64,000 nucleotides of DNA from Pirellulales bacterium (GTDB lineage Bacteria > Planctomycetota > Planctomycetia > Pirellulales > JANQPP01), in assembly GCA_028289405.1 (NCBI GenBank), contig JANQPP010000006.1, positions 62,001-126,000 on the forward strand. The letters are read 5' to 3'. Of the stretch, positions 54,022-61,152 are shown piece by piece. The notes beneath the pieces were generated by a model. The model saw only the letters and a list, made by a program, of their open reading frames with translations. It did no database searches and was not told the DNA's origin. A program made the translations under genes and the position numbers. The stretch's first letter is position 1, and every line of letters starts with the position of its first letter.

Positions 54022-54851
54022 AGCTCCTTGGAGATCACATCCTGCTCGTATCTCCGGATCGCCATGGACCGGCCAGATATCGGCTCCCAATTCTGCCGGA
54101 ACCTCCGGAGCATCTCATCGAGGCCGCTCGTCTCGCCATTCCCGAGGTTTTGGCGAGTGTGAATCCCGAACACAACGGCGCTCAACGCTTGCAAGCGACG
54201 CTCCTATTGACGCGTCTCGAGGATAAGGACCACACCAAGGCAGCCGGGTTGTGGGCAATGCTCCGCTCGATCGAATCGGGATTGTTGACCACGGATACGC
54301 AACTGCACGTCGCTCCCAAACGGGTGATGATCGGGGGACTGAAACATGATCCGCCTGCGCGACGATCGACAGGCCATGATGTCACTGAAAAATTCGATCC
54401 GGCCGCAAGAGGAACACTGCGGTTCGACTCGCTGATCGTAATGGCGACGCCAACGCTTTGGGATTGGTGGCGCCAGAAATCGACCGACCGACCAGATTAC
54501 GGAGCGGACGGTCCATCGGACATCGCAGCCTCTCCTAAACCGGCAGCAGACAAGCTCCGCGATCTAGAGGGAAGATTCGTTCCGAATGCGTATCAAATAA
54601 AAATCCTCGATCTACTGGACGGTAAGTCACTCTCCAGCGATGCCATAGCACGCAGGCTAGGCATCGACAAACGGCAGCTCTTCAAGAAAACGTCGGGCAA
54701 AGGTCATGTGACGTTTGGCTACCTCGACGAATTGAAAGAACAGGGTGTCGTCGGCCATCACGATCGATTGGGGTACTTTCGCCCCGATCGTCCCCCTCTC
54801 GAATTACGCGAGGACGAGGGAGACGAGGATGACCAGGCAAAGTCGTCCTAG
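53901..54851 (+). CDS. Hypothetical protein with C-terminal winged-helix-like region
   Basis: This is a 316-aa ORF starting at GTG 53901, overlapping the upstream ORF in another frame with no ribosome site visible. A single base at about 53898 would fuse them (…TDALE-VLSDVKIQVDH). The C-terminus (YQIKILDLLDGKSLSSDAIARRLGIDKRQL) resembles a winged helix, and an acidic tail follows. It may be a regulator or replication protein of the element. Confidence 0.6.
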   Translation: MLSDVKIQVDHTLPDGLENLATGRSLPTPDELEAALAVDVKLLGDHILLVSPDRHGPARYRLPILPEPPEHLIEAARLAIPEVLASVNPEHNGAQRLQATLLLTRLEDKDHTKAAGLWAMLRSIESGLLTTDTQLHVAPKRVMIGGLKHDPPARRSTGHDVTEKFDPAARGTLRFDSLIVMATPTLWDWWRQKSTDRPDYGADGPSDIAASPKPAADKLRDLEGRFVPNAYQIKILDLLDGKSLSSDAIARRLGIDKRQLFKKTSGKGHVTFGYLDELKEQGVVGHHDRLGYFRPDRPPLELREDEGDEDDQAKSS

Positions 54852-54958
54852 GATCGTCCCAAGGGCGTCACTGAGTCGTCACTGGCGCAACCTGCTGCAA
54901 TTCCTAGGATTCGGACGAGTTCACCAGTATCTCGTCTCAAGCCTAAGGAATGCAGATT

Positions 54959-55252
54959 ATGGCACTCGATCTTTCCTCCGAGACTCCAATTCCGTTTGCG
55001 GAAGTACCCAAGCTGCTTCCCGGACGACCGCACATTTCGACCGTTTATCGCTAGACATTTCGCGGCGTTCGCGGGCACAAGTTGGGGTCCGTTCTATTCG
55101 GCGGTCGAAGATTCACGACGCGCGAGGAAGTCGCTCGATTCATCGCTCGGATTTCGGATCAATCGTCGCCAGCACCCAATTGCACGCCTTCGCGTTCACA
55201 GCAGCGCGAATTCGAACGGGCGGACGATTATCTCACCCGTGAGGGGATCTGA
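54959..55252 (+). pseudogene. DUF1580 family protein with an in-frame TAG
   Basis: The ATG at 54959 (with AGGAA upstream) opens a 97-codon frame. It reads IPFAEVPKLLPGRPHISTVYR, then TAG at 55052-55054, then TFRGVRGHKLGSVLFGGRRFTTREEVARF. The DUF1580 family normally has Trp between R and the following residues (HxSTxxRW), so TGG to TAG explains it. The frame continues cleanly to TGA at 55250, which overlaps the next ATG. DUF1580 is a small helix-turn-helix-like family common in planctomycete elements. Confidence 0.8.
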
Positions 55253-55307
55253 TGTCTGAACGGTCCACGGAGGTCCCGGCAGTCATCCCGCTTCCGGAGG
55301 TGCATTT

Positions 55308-56063
55308 ATGTCCCGTCCGCCAGTTTATTCGGCTAGCCGTATAAAACGTCGAAGGCCTACCAAGGCCGAGGTGGAACAGCTCAAGGTCGCCATCGAGGAT
55401 TTTCTTTTGCAGCGTCATCCCTGCACCAATCGCCAAGTCTATTACCGACTGGTATCGCAAGGCCTCATCGAGAAGACCGAAAATCAGTACGACGCGGTGT
55501 GCCGGTTGCTGAAGATCATGCGGGTCCAGGAAGGCCGCATTCCCTTCGAATGGATCGCCGACCATTCACGGTGGATGCGGAAACCATCGTCCCATTCTTG
55601 CATCGAGGAAGCACTTCGCGAGACGGCCGAAACTTACCGCCGCGACTTGTGGCAATCCCAAGACGTCTATCTTGAGGTCTGGCTAGAAAAAGATGCCTTG
55701 GCCGGTGCCGTCTTTGAGGTCACCAGTCAATGGGATGTGCCGCTGATGGTCACGCGGGGCGAACCGAGCATCACCTTTCTGCATCAAGCGACGCAGTGGA
55801 TGCAGGCACAGCAAAGGCCAGCATTCGTCTACATCCTCACCGACCACGATCCCGGCGGCCCTGCGCGACTGGCGGATCGCAAAGACGAAGCTGAAGGAGA
55901 TCGAGTCGCTATGGCGGAAGAATTGACCACCATCGAACAGGAATCGGAATCTGGTCACATCCAGGTGCTGGCACAGCAAATGGCCAGGGCCCATCAGCGG
56001 GCCGTCGATGGCCAAGTACGGCATTTCGGGAAATCGGCGGAGGAAGCCTTGTCGATGCGGTAA
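55308..56063 (+). CDS. Spo11/topoisomerase VI-A-like protein with Toprim, probably truncated
   Basis: This is 251 aa. Residues 20-80 have a TopoVI-A 5Y-CAP-like winged helix with a Tyr pair (TNRQVYYRLVSQGL). Residues 125-190 have a Toprim pattern with E in VYLEVWLEKDALAGAV and D-x-D in YILTDHDPGG. After about residue 188 the sequence changes to an Arg/Ala/Glu-rich tail with no family match. The last codons lie in sequence that belongs to the opposing restriction-enzyme remnant. A C-terminal half is thus missing. It is probably a DNA-handling protein of the element. Confidence 0.65.
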   Translation: MSRPPVYSASRIKRRRPTKAEVEQLKVAIEDFLLQRHPCTNRQVYYRLVSQGLIEKTENQYDAVCRLLKIMRVQEGRIPFEWIADHSRWMRKPSSHSCIEEALRETAETYRRDLWQSQDVYLEVWLEKDALAGAVFEVTSQWDVPLMVTRGEPSITFLHQATQWMQAQQRPAFVYILTDHDPGGPARLADRKDEAEGDRVAMAEELTTIEQESESGHIQVLAQQMARAHQRAVDGQVRHFGKSAEEALSMR

Positions 56064-56660
56064 ACTTGCTTCGTACTGACGAGCGATGCGGTACCGACTG
56101 CCTTTTTTGCACGTTCCCCGAAATTGTCGTGAATTTTGGCGAGAATCTCCATTTCGAGGTTCACCAATTCGCAGGTAAGCGATGTAAAGAAAGTCGCCGC
56201 TACCACATGCGGGATCGAGAATGCGTACCTTCAGCAACTCCTCGCTGAGTCGCAACAAATCCTTCAGCGTCTTTGCGTTGTCGATACGATTGTGCCAAGG
56301 GCGAACGATGGTAGGCAAAACGATTTTCTGAATATCCGCTTCACTTGTGAAATGAGCGCCGTAGGCGTGGCGTTGCCCTTTATCCATGCTACTTTGGAAC
56401 AAAGTGCCGAAAATTGGCGGTGCAACCTTTCCCCAATTCTCATCAGCGGCTTGCCGCAAATAGGCAATTTCGCCTGCATTCAATTCGAGCAGTTCGACCG
56501 TTTCAAACAAGCCACCGTTAAAATACTACACCTTTTGATAACGACCGGCCTTGGCTGGCTGCCTGGAATTCATTTGGCGAAACAATCCGCCGAGCAAATC
56601 GTAGGTACTTTGCCCATTGCGGCATTCTTCGAGCAGTTGCGTAAACAAGCCTTTCGTCCA
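56051..56660 (-). pseudogene. Remnant of an MmeI-like (type IIL) restriction-methyltransferase
   Basis: On the minus strand from about 56660 the frame reads KGLFTQLLEECRNGQSTYDLLGG and LFRQMN. A TAG follows at 56526-56528. The frame continues FNGGLFETVELLELNAGEIAYLRQAADENWG, APPIFGTLFQSSMDKGQRHAYGAHFT and the SAM motif ILDPACGSGDFLYIAY. A one-base insertion near 56173 shifts to ELVNLEMEILAKIHDNFGERAKK and SLVSTKQVYRID, where similarity stops at about 56051. Family proteins exceed 900 aa, so only a middle slice remains, broken by a stop and a frameshift. Confidence 0.8.
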
Positions 56661-56981
56661 TCTTTCGGACCTCCTTTCAGGAACCATTATCCGGCTCCCC
56701 CCGCAGTCCGAAAGTCATGGGCTATCGCAGTGTCATTCCGAGCTAATGACTTACCAAAAGCGCAAGCGAAATTCGTCGATGTGACCTTATGCTCGAAGGA
56801 ATTGTCGTTCGCCGTAGAGGCGACTTCGATTGACCGCAGATCGAGGTTGCCAAAAGTCGCAGTCAAACGGAGAGCACCAAGCCGCTTTTAAGAGGCTGCG
56901 TTCGTGACCAAGGTCGAATCGTCATTTCGCCCAGAAAGTTAAGCGTAAGGACACGCCCTTCTTTGCCCTGTGGCGAACTCC
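56661..56981. other. Gene-free stretch at the right end of the second element
   Basis: No ORF with coding character was seen. The stretch separates the restriction-enzyme remnant from chromosomal-type genes and probably contains the element boundary, but no repeat identifies it. Confidence 0.4.
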
Positions 56982-58145
56982 TTAAGTTTTTGACGAGACA
57001 TCACTAAACCACCGAAGTTCCTTCGCGATGCCGTCTGATAAGCGCGCTTGTCGCAGTTCTTCGGGCAAGACATCCCAAGCGTACGTCTCCACTTCGTAAT
57101 GTGATAACTCGGGCATCTCACGAGTCGCTATTTCCAGGCATTCCAGAATCTGTTCTTTGGAAGTCCGCAAAAGACCAAATCGCTCCATGTAAACGGGCAC
57201 ATGGAAGTGAACACGCCACTGCCCGGTTAGCTCCTCTGGATTGTTGGCCGTTTCTAACGCTCTTGGCAAGTCCTCAAAAAAGACTGGTTCGGCGGCCGGT
57301 GCCGACCGAACGACCGTTTGATGCAAGTAGCGGTCTTCGGCAAACGAGCGAAGCTGATCTAACGCGTCGGTTCGTTGTTGCGGCGCGATTTCGTCAAACG
57401 GCACGATAACCGCCGAGGAAACTTGAACCTTGCCGACGTGAATGCCTGCCGCTTTCAGTTTCCGGAACGCATCCGCCTGTTCTTCGAACATGACCACCGA
57501 ATGACAAATGTCGTGACAGACGCGAATGTGCCGCCGGATTGTCGCTTCGTCGCCATCGGCAAACAAATGATCCTCGAAGAAGCGAACGACATCTTGCGCT
57601 CGGTCGATGACGCAACCAGGTTCCGGCTCCAGGCATACGTAAATCAACCTTCCGCTTGTCTCTTCCAGCCGCGCGAGGCGAACGGCAACCGCACGCAAGT
57701 TCGCCGCTGCCGCCGACAACTGATCTGCTTCCGGCACGGGAGTGCCCCACTGAAGCGGAAGCGTGGAAATGCTGCCTTCTGTCCCCGCGGGTAACAGTGT
57801 GTCGAAGATCTCGATCAAATCGAGCGTATAATCGGCTCGTGCCCGCTCGCTCCAGGTCGGTTTGTAGACTTCGTGTTTGACAACAGGTTGATGAAAGTCG
57901 CCGTAGGGAAAGCCGTTGAGCGTGAACGGAGCCAAACCGGCCTCGGCCAGCCACGCTGCAAACTCTTCGATTTGGCCTTCTTCGCGTAGTTGGCGAGCCG
58001 CTTTGGCAGACAACCAAAGTCCGACACCAAGCGGAGCGTCCGGCACGAATTGTTGTTTGACACCGATAGCGTGTTGTTGAAGATTGGCCCGCGTTGTTTC
58101 CAAGTCCGCTCCCGCGTGAACATTCGTGCAATAACCGATTCGCAT
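56982..58145 (-). CDS. EboE-like TIM-barrel protein (sugar phosphate isomerase/epimerase fold)
   Basis: This is 387 aa from the ATG at 58145. The N-terminus RIGYCTNVHAGADLETTRANL and LGVGLWLSAKAARQL match EboE-type metabolite-traffic proteins. LTLNGFPYGDFHQ and IYVCLEPEPGCVIDRA (metal-ligand Glu) and HICHDICHSVVMFE (His) match a xylose-isomerase-like metal site. No export signal is seen. It lies directly downstream of the COG0523 GTPase on the same strand (103-bp gap). Confidence 0.75.
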   Translation of the reverse strand: MRIGYCTNVHAGADLETTRANLQQHAIGVKQQFVPDAPLGVGLWLSAKAARQLREEGQIEEFAAWLAEAGLAPFTLNGFPYGDFHQPVVKHEVYKPTWSERARADYTLDLIEIFDTLLPAGTEGSISTLPLQWGTPVPEADQLSAAAANLRAVAVRLARLEETSGRLIYVCLEPEPGCVIDRAQDVVRFFEDHLFADGDEATIRRHIRVCHDICHSVVMFEEQADAFRKLKAAGIHVGKVQVSSAVIVPFDEIAPQQRTDALDQLRSFAEDRYLHQTVVRSAPAAEPVFFEDLPRALETANNPEELTGQWRVHFHVPVYMERFGLLRTSKEQILECLEIATREMPELSHYEVETYAWDVLPEELRQARLSDGIAKELRWFSDVSSKT

Positions 58146-58248
58146 TGCCGAGCCAATCAAAGGGGTCAAGCCGGTCAGGCCTCTTTTTGTTGTCCGTTGG
58201 AAGGCGGACTCGTTTTCTGCCGCGGGAACGCATCGAGTGCGCCCGCGT

Positions 58249-59334
58249 CTATTCTCCCAAACACTTGAGCAGTTCAATTTCAAACTCGCTCCAACCCGAC
58301 GTCTTGCGGTCGAGAATAACTTCGAGGCGACTATCACGTCGATAGGCCGATGTGGCATAGGTGGTCGCATCCTTGGCCCGATTGATCATCCACCAATCGT
58401 CGTGACATCGAAATACTCCTTTCAATCGAACGATGGGATGGACGTAACCCAACAGATCAAGCAGCTTATCTCGGTCAAAGATGTCATCGACATGAAAGAT
58501 CCAGCCGCATGCATCATAGCTGGGGTCGTCGTTTTGGAACCGGAGTGGGTGTCGTGGAGTAGGTTTTCGATGAGCAAGATCGGTTTCCGCTTGTTGGTCA
58601 GGCCCATCTTCCAAATGATGATGGCCACTCTCCAAAACCAGATCGAGAACCGGTAGTTCAGCTCGCTTCGGTTTCGGTAACGGGTGGGCATCGGCAAAAA
58701 TGGGAAAGCGCGCTGTATCGAATTCCATATCCAGCAATCCGGAGTCGATCACTCCGAAGCGGGTTTCCACGATCAACTGTTTCGGCGGGCTGAAGCTCTC
58801 AACCCAAGCCCGACAGCGATCGATTAACTCGCGATCACGTTCATCCGTCCAGTTCAAAACGACGATATCCGCCAATTGTACTTGATCTTGAAATACTGCC
58901 GTTTCACGCCATCGAGGATCCTCGAAATCTTTCGGATCGATCAAACAAATGATGTTGCGAATGTTGATTGAGCTGGCAAAATTCGGGCTGCGAAGAATGT
59001 CGATGACTTTCGCCGGATGACTTACCCCCGAAGGCTCCAAGATTAAGCGATCGGGTTTCGTGCGACGGATGAACTGCGCAAGCAACGGCTGAAACACAAA
59101 CGCCAGCGTGCAGCAGGCACACCCCCCGCCCAATTCCTCAACAGCGATTCCCTCCAGGCTGGATTCAACCAAAGCATGGTCGATGGAGACCATTCCGAAT
59201 TCGTTGACCAGAATAGACCACTTTTCACCCTCGGGGCGCTGGTCGATCAGCTTCGCGATGGCGGTTGTTTTCCCCGAACCGAGAAAACCGACGATCAGAT
59301 TTGTCGGAATTCGCTCTCCCTTTTTCCAAGTCAT
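58249..59334 (-). CDS. COG0523 (CobW/G3E) GTPase, putative metal chaperone
   Basis: This 361-aa protein has the G3E P-loop NLIVGFLGSGKTTAIAKL and the metal-binding C-x-C-C motif in EELGGGCACCTLAF, followed by ILEPSGVSHP. The guanine-specificity motif normally N-K-x-D reads VVLNWTDERD, with Trp replacing Lys. The C-terminal CobW_C domain with HHDDWWM-like residues is present. COG0523 proteins deliver Zn or other metals to client enzymes, often when zinc is short. The EboE-like and HisI neighbours fit a metal-responsive group. Confidence 0.9.
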   Translation of the reverse strand: MTWKKGERIPTNLIVGFLGSGKTTAIAKLIDQRPEGEKWSILVNEFGMVSIDHALVESSLEGIAVEELGGGCACCTLAFVFQPLLAQFIRRTKPDRLILEPSGVSHPAKVIDILRSPNFASSINIRNIICLIDPKDFEDPRWRETAVFQDQVQLADIVVLNWTDERDRELIDRCRAWVESFSPPKQLIVETRFGVIDSGLLDMEFDTARFPIFADAHPLPKPKRAELPVLDLVLESGHHHLEDGPDQQAETDLAHRKPTPRHPLRFQNDDPSYDACGWIFHVDDIFDRDKLLDLLGYVHPIVRLKGVFRCHDDWWMINRAKDATTYATSAYRRDSRLEVILDRKTSGWSEFEIELLKCLGE

Positions 59335-59394
59335 CTTCTAAACAACATCTCCCGCAATTGATTCTGAGCGAATCGATGCGAATGGACTGAATGC

Positions 59395-59418
59395 AGTTTC
59401 ATCGCATGCACTGAAACT
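59395..59418. promoter_or_regulatory. Candidate operator dyad near the COG0523 gene
   Basis: A 24-bp palindrome has arms AGTTTCA and TGAAACT and centre GCATGC, with two mismatched positions on each side. It lies 61 bp upstream of the COG0523 start. Confidence 0.4.
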
Positions 59419-59662
59419 AACGCAATGGTTGGAGGCAGTCAGCCGACATCGGAAAAGACGCGTCACAAGCTCGGCAGGGAAAGGTTGGCCAGCAGACCTG
59501 ACGCGAAGACTAACCCGCCGACCACGGCGACGCTGACGATCAACTTACGGAATATCATGCCAGTTGTACTCCCATCTGGAGGAAAAAGGCCGCGGCCCTT
59601 CGAGGTTAATTTCAAAGATCACGGCCTCTGGTTGCTGACCTGCAATTGAAATTTAATCCTAT

Positions 59663-59679
59663 ATGCAATAGAATTGCAT
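59663..59679. promoter_or_regulatory. Candidate operator dyad upstream of hisI
   Basis: ATGCAAT and ATTGCAT are separated by AGA, giving a 17-bp perfect inverted repeat 135 bp upstream of hisI. The size and symmetry fit Fur/Zur-type operators. Confidence 0.45.
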
Positions 59680-59814
59680 GTAAAGGTGGTCGCATGATGG
59701 GCGTGAAGCGATGCGAATGCCTACGACGAAAAACTCCAGTTCCGACTGAGGCGGAACGTTGCGGGTGTCGTGACACATTTGGACACGTGAAAACCTGAAC
59801 ATCTGGAGATCGTC

Positions 59815-60195
59815 GTGAGCGGCCCCAACTTTCTGAAATCTGAATTGATTCCGGTCATTGCCCAAGATGACGAAACGGGCGATGTGCTCATGCTTGCCTA
59901 CATGAACAAGGAAGCATGGGACGAGACGCTCCGTTCCGGTCGTGCCGTCTACTTCAGCCGCAGTCGTCAGAAACTCTGGCGTAAGGGTGAAGAGAGCGGC
60001 CACGTTCAGGAAGTAAAGTCGATCTATATCGACTGCGATGGCGACACGATCTTGATCAAAGTTAACCAGGTGGGGGGTGCGGCCTGTCACGAAGGTTATC
60101 GGAGCTGTTTATTTCGGGAGGTCGATCCGGAGAGCGGTGATGTCGAGATTGTGGGCGCGCGAGTTTTCGACCCAAATGAAGTTTACAAGAGGTAA
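59815..60195 (+). CDS. hisI: Phosphoribosyl-AMP cyclohydrolase
   Basis: This 126-aa protein starts at GTG 59815, preceded by GGAG. It hydrolyses phosphoribosyl-AMP in histidine synthesis. The Zn-binding Cys residues are present as C74, C91 and C98 ([16 protein letters not shown]), and the Mg site Asp residues lie in DCDGD. It lacks the HisE domain, which must be elsewhere. There are no other his genes around. Its place opposite a COG0523 gene resembles the hisI/COG0523 pairs known from zinc-limited regulons. Confidence 0.95.
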   Translation: MSGPNFLKSELIPVIAQDDETGDVLMLAYMNKEAWDETLRSGRAVYFSRSRQKLWRKGEESGHVQEVKSIYIDCDGDTILIKVNQVGGAACHEGYRSCLFREVDPESGDVEIVGARVFDPNEVYKR

Positions 60196-60212
60196 TGTAC
60201 TCCGCTCGCTCA

Positions 60213-60430
60213 TTAGTGCGCGTGGTCGTGATCATGAGCGTGGCTGAAATTGGCGGGCTATCATTCGAGAATGGGATCCTCGTAGCTGGCCCACACCTCG
60301 GGACTGGCTTCTAATCTTCATCCGTAGGCAGGCACTGATCGAGCCGTTGGCTGAAGTCTGCTTCGTCAAGACCGTAACCGAATAAGACGATCATGCGACC
60401 GATCTTTTCGGTGTCGTTCTCGCTCCGCCA
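60213..60430 (-). pseudogene. Remnant of a second COG0523/CobW C-terminal domain
   Basis: On the minus strand from about 60430 the frame reads WRSENDTEKIGRMIVLFGYG and LDEADFSQRLDQCLPTDED, then stops at 60311. This resembles the CobW_C ending (GDRR…IVF-G-x-x-x-x…L-D-x-C-L-x-T-D-E). In the next frames, ASPEVWASYEDPILE and an SHAHDHDHAH tail follow, ending at 60213. These pieces would form a His-rich CobW C-terminus if two frameshifts were repaired. Nothing upstream of 60430 resembles the GTPase half. Confidence 0.6.
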
Positions 60431-60519
60431 CCTTGGCAAGCATGACACTCGCGATGCTCGCACCGCCGGCCACCACTCCGAGTTCCATTCACGGCAGCAC
60501 TACTGTTGAGCCACGCCGT

Positions 60520-61116
60520 CTATCGCCCTTGCTCCAGTGCAAACTCCCCTCGGGCTCGAGCGGTCGCTAGTTTTTGCAGCTTGGTCAGCTTTGCCAATGC
60601 GACCGGTTTGGCTCTAGTTACTAAAGTCGAAACGGTCGACGTTTCCATCTTCGCTCCCGAACGGCCTTTCATCGCGATTCGGTAATTACCAGGAGTATCA
60701 AGAAAGTTGCCATCGGTCACGATGATCGTTTTCAGTTGCTGGGTCAGCAGGACCTCCGCCTTCAAGAGACACGTCAATTGCCGATGGCTCCAACCCGAAT
60801 ACTCCGCCCGAACCGGTTCGAGGGGAGAGCTTTCTCCGTCGATGGTGAGATGCAAGTGCTTGCGGAGCGATGGCAAAATGATCTCTTGATACTGCTTCCA
60901 CATGGCGGAACGCGTTCCGGCGGGCTTCTGCCCCAGTCTCCGCAGTTCCTTTTCCAAAGTCGCTCCGTTCATCGCAAGCGAATACTGCACCAAGACGCAG
61001 TCGGGCTTCACGCTGACCTGCACGCGGCGTTCGATTTCTCCGTCGGGCAGTTCATGGCCTCGTGCTAAACCGGGATACCCCAGCAGCAGAACAAAACAGA
61101 GCAAGAAACGAGACAT
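60520..61116 (-). CDS. Secreted hypothetical protein, possible soluble domain of a metal transporter
   Basis: This 198-aa protein has a signal peptide (SRFLLCFVLLLGYPGLARG) cleaved near GHELPDG. The start HELPDGEIERRVQVSVKPDCVLVQYSL resembles the periplasmic domain found before Ni/Co efflux-type transporters. No TM segment follows before the stop. It may be a truncated relative or a stand-alone binding protein. A weak link to the adjacent COG0523-type genes is inference. Confidence 0.55.
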   Translation of the reverse strand: MSRFLLCFVLLLGYPGLARGHELPDGEIERRVQVSVKPDCVLVQYSLAMNGATLEKELRRLGQKPAGTRSAMWKQYQEIILPSLRKHLHLTIDGESSPLEPVRAEYSGWSHRQLTCLLKAEVLLTQQLKTIIVTDGNFLDTPGNYRIAMKGRSGAKMETSTVSTLVTRAKPVALAKLTKLQKLATARARGEFALEQGR

Positions 61117-61152
61117 AGCGACCTCTCGTTGGTGTGAGGCGGGCTTCGCGAA

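Larger units (their letters stand above)
59335..59814. other. 480-bp divergent intergenic region between the COG0523 gene and hisI
   Basis: No gene was found. It holds two dyads: 59395-59418 (AGTTTCA...TGAAACT around GCATGC) and 59663-59679 (ATGCAAT-aga-ATTGCAT). It also has a looser ATTGATTC/GAATCGAT near 59358. Both promoters for the divergent genes must lie here. Confidence 0.5.

Noticed and set aside
56891-56925. Resemblance of CTGCGTTCG...AGGTCGA to the att core, as a third att copy
   Set aside because: Only 9 and 7 matching bases with wrong spacing and no tRNA structure; not convincing.
46136-59377. Shared 15-mer ATTCTGAGCGAATCG at about 46136 and 59360
   Set aside because: One or two 15-mer matches are expected by chance in 64 kb over both strands, and no further context is shared.
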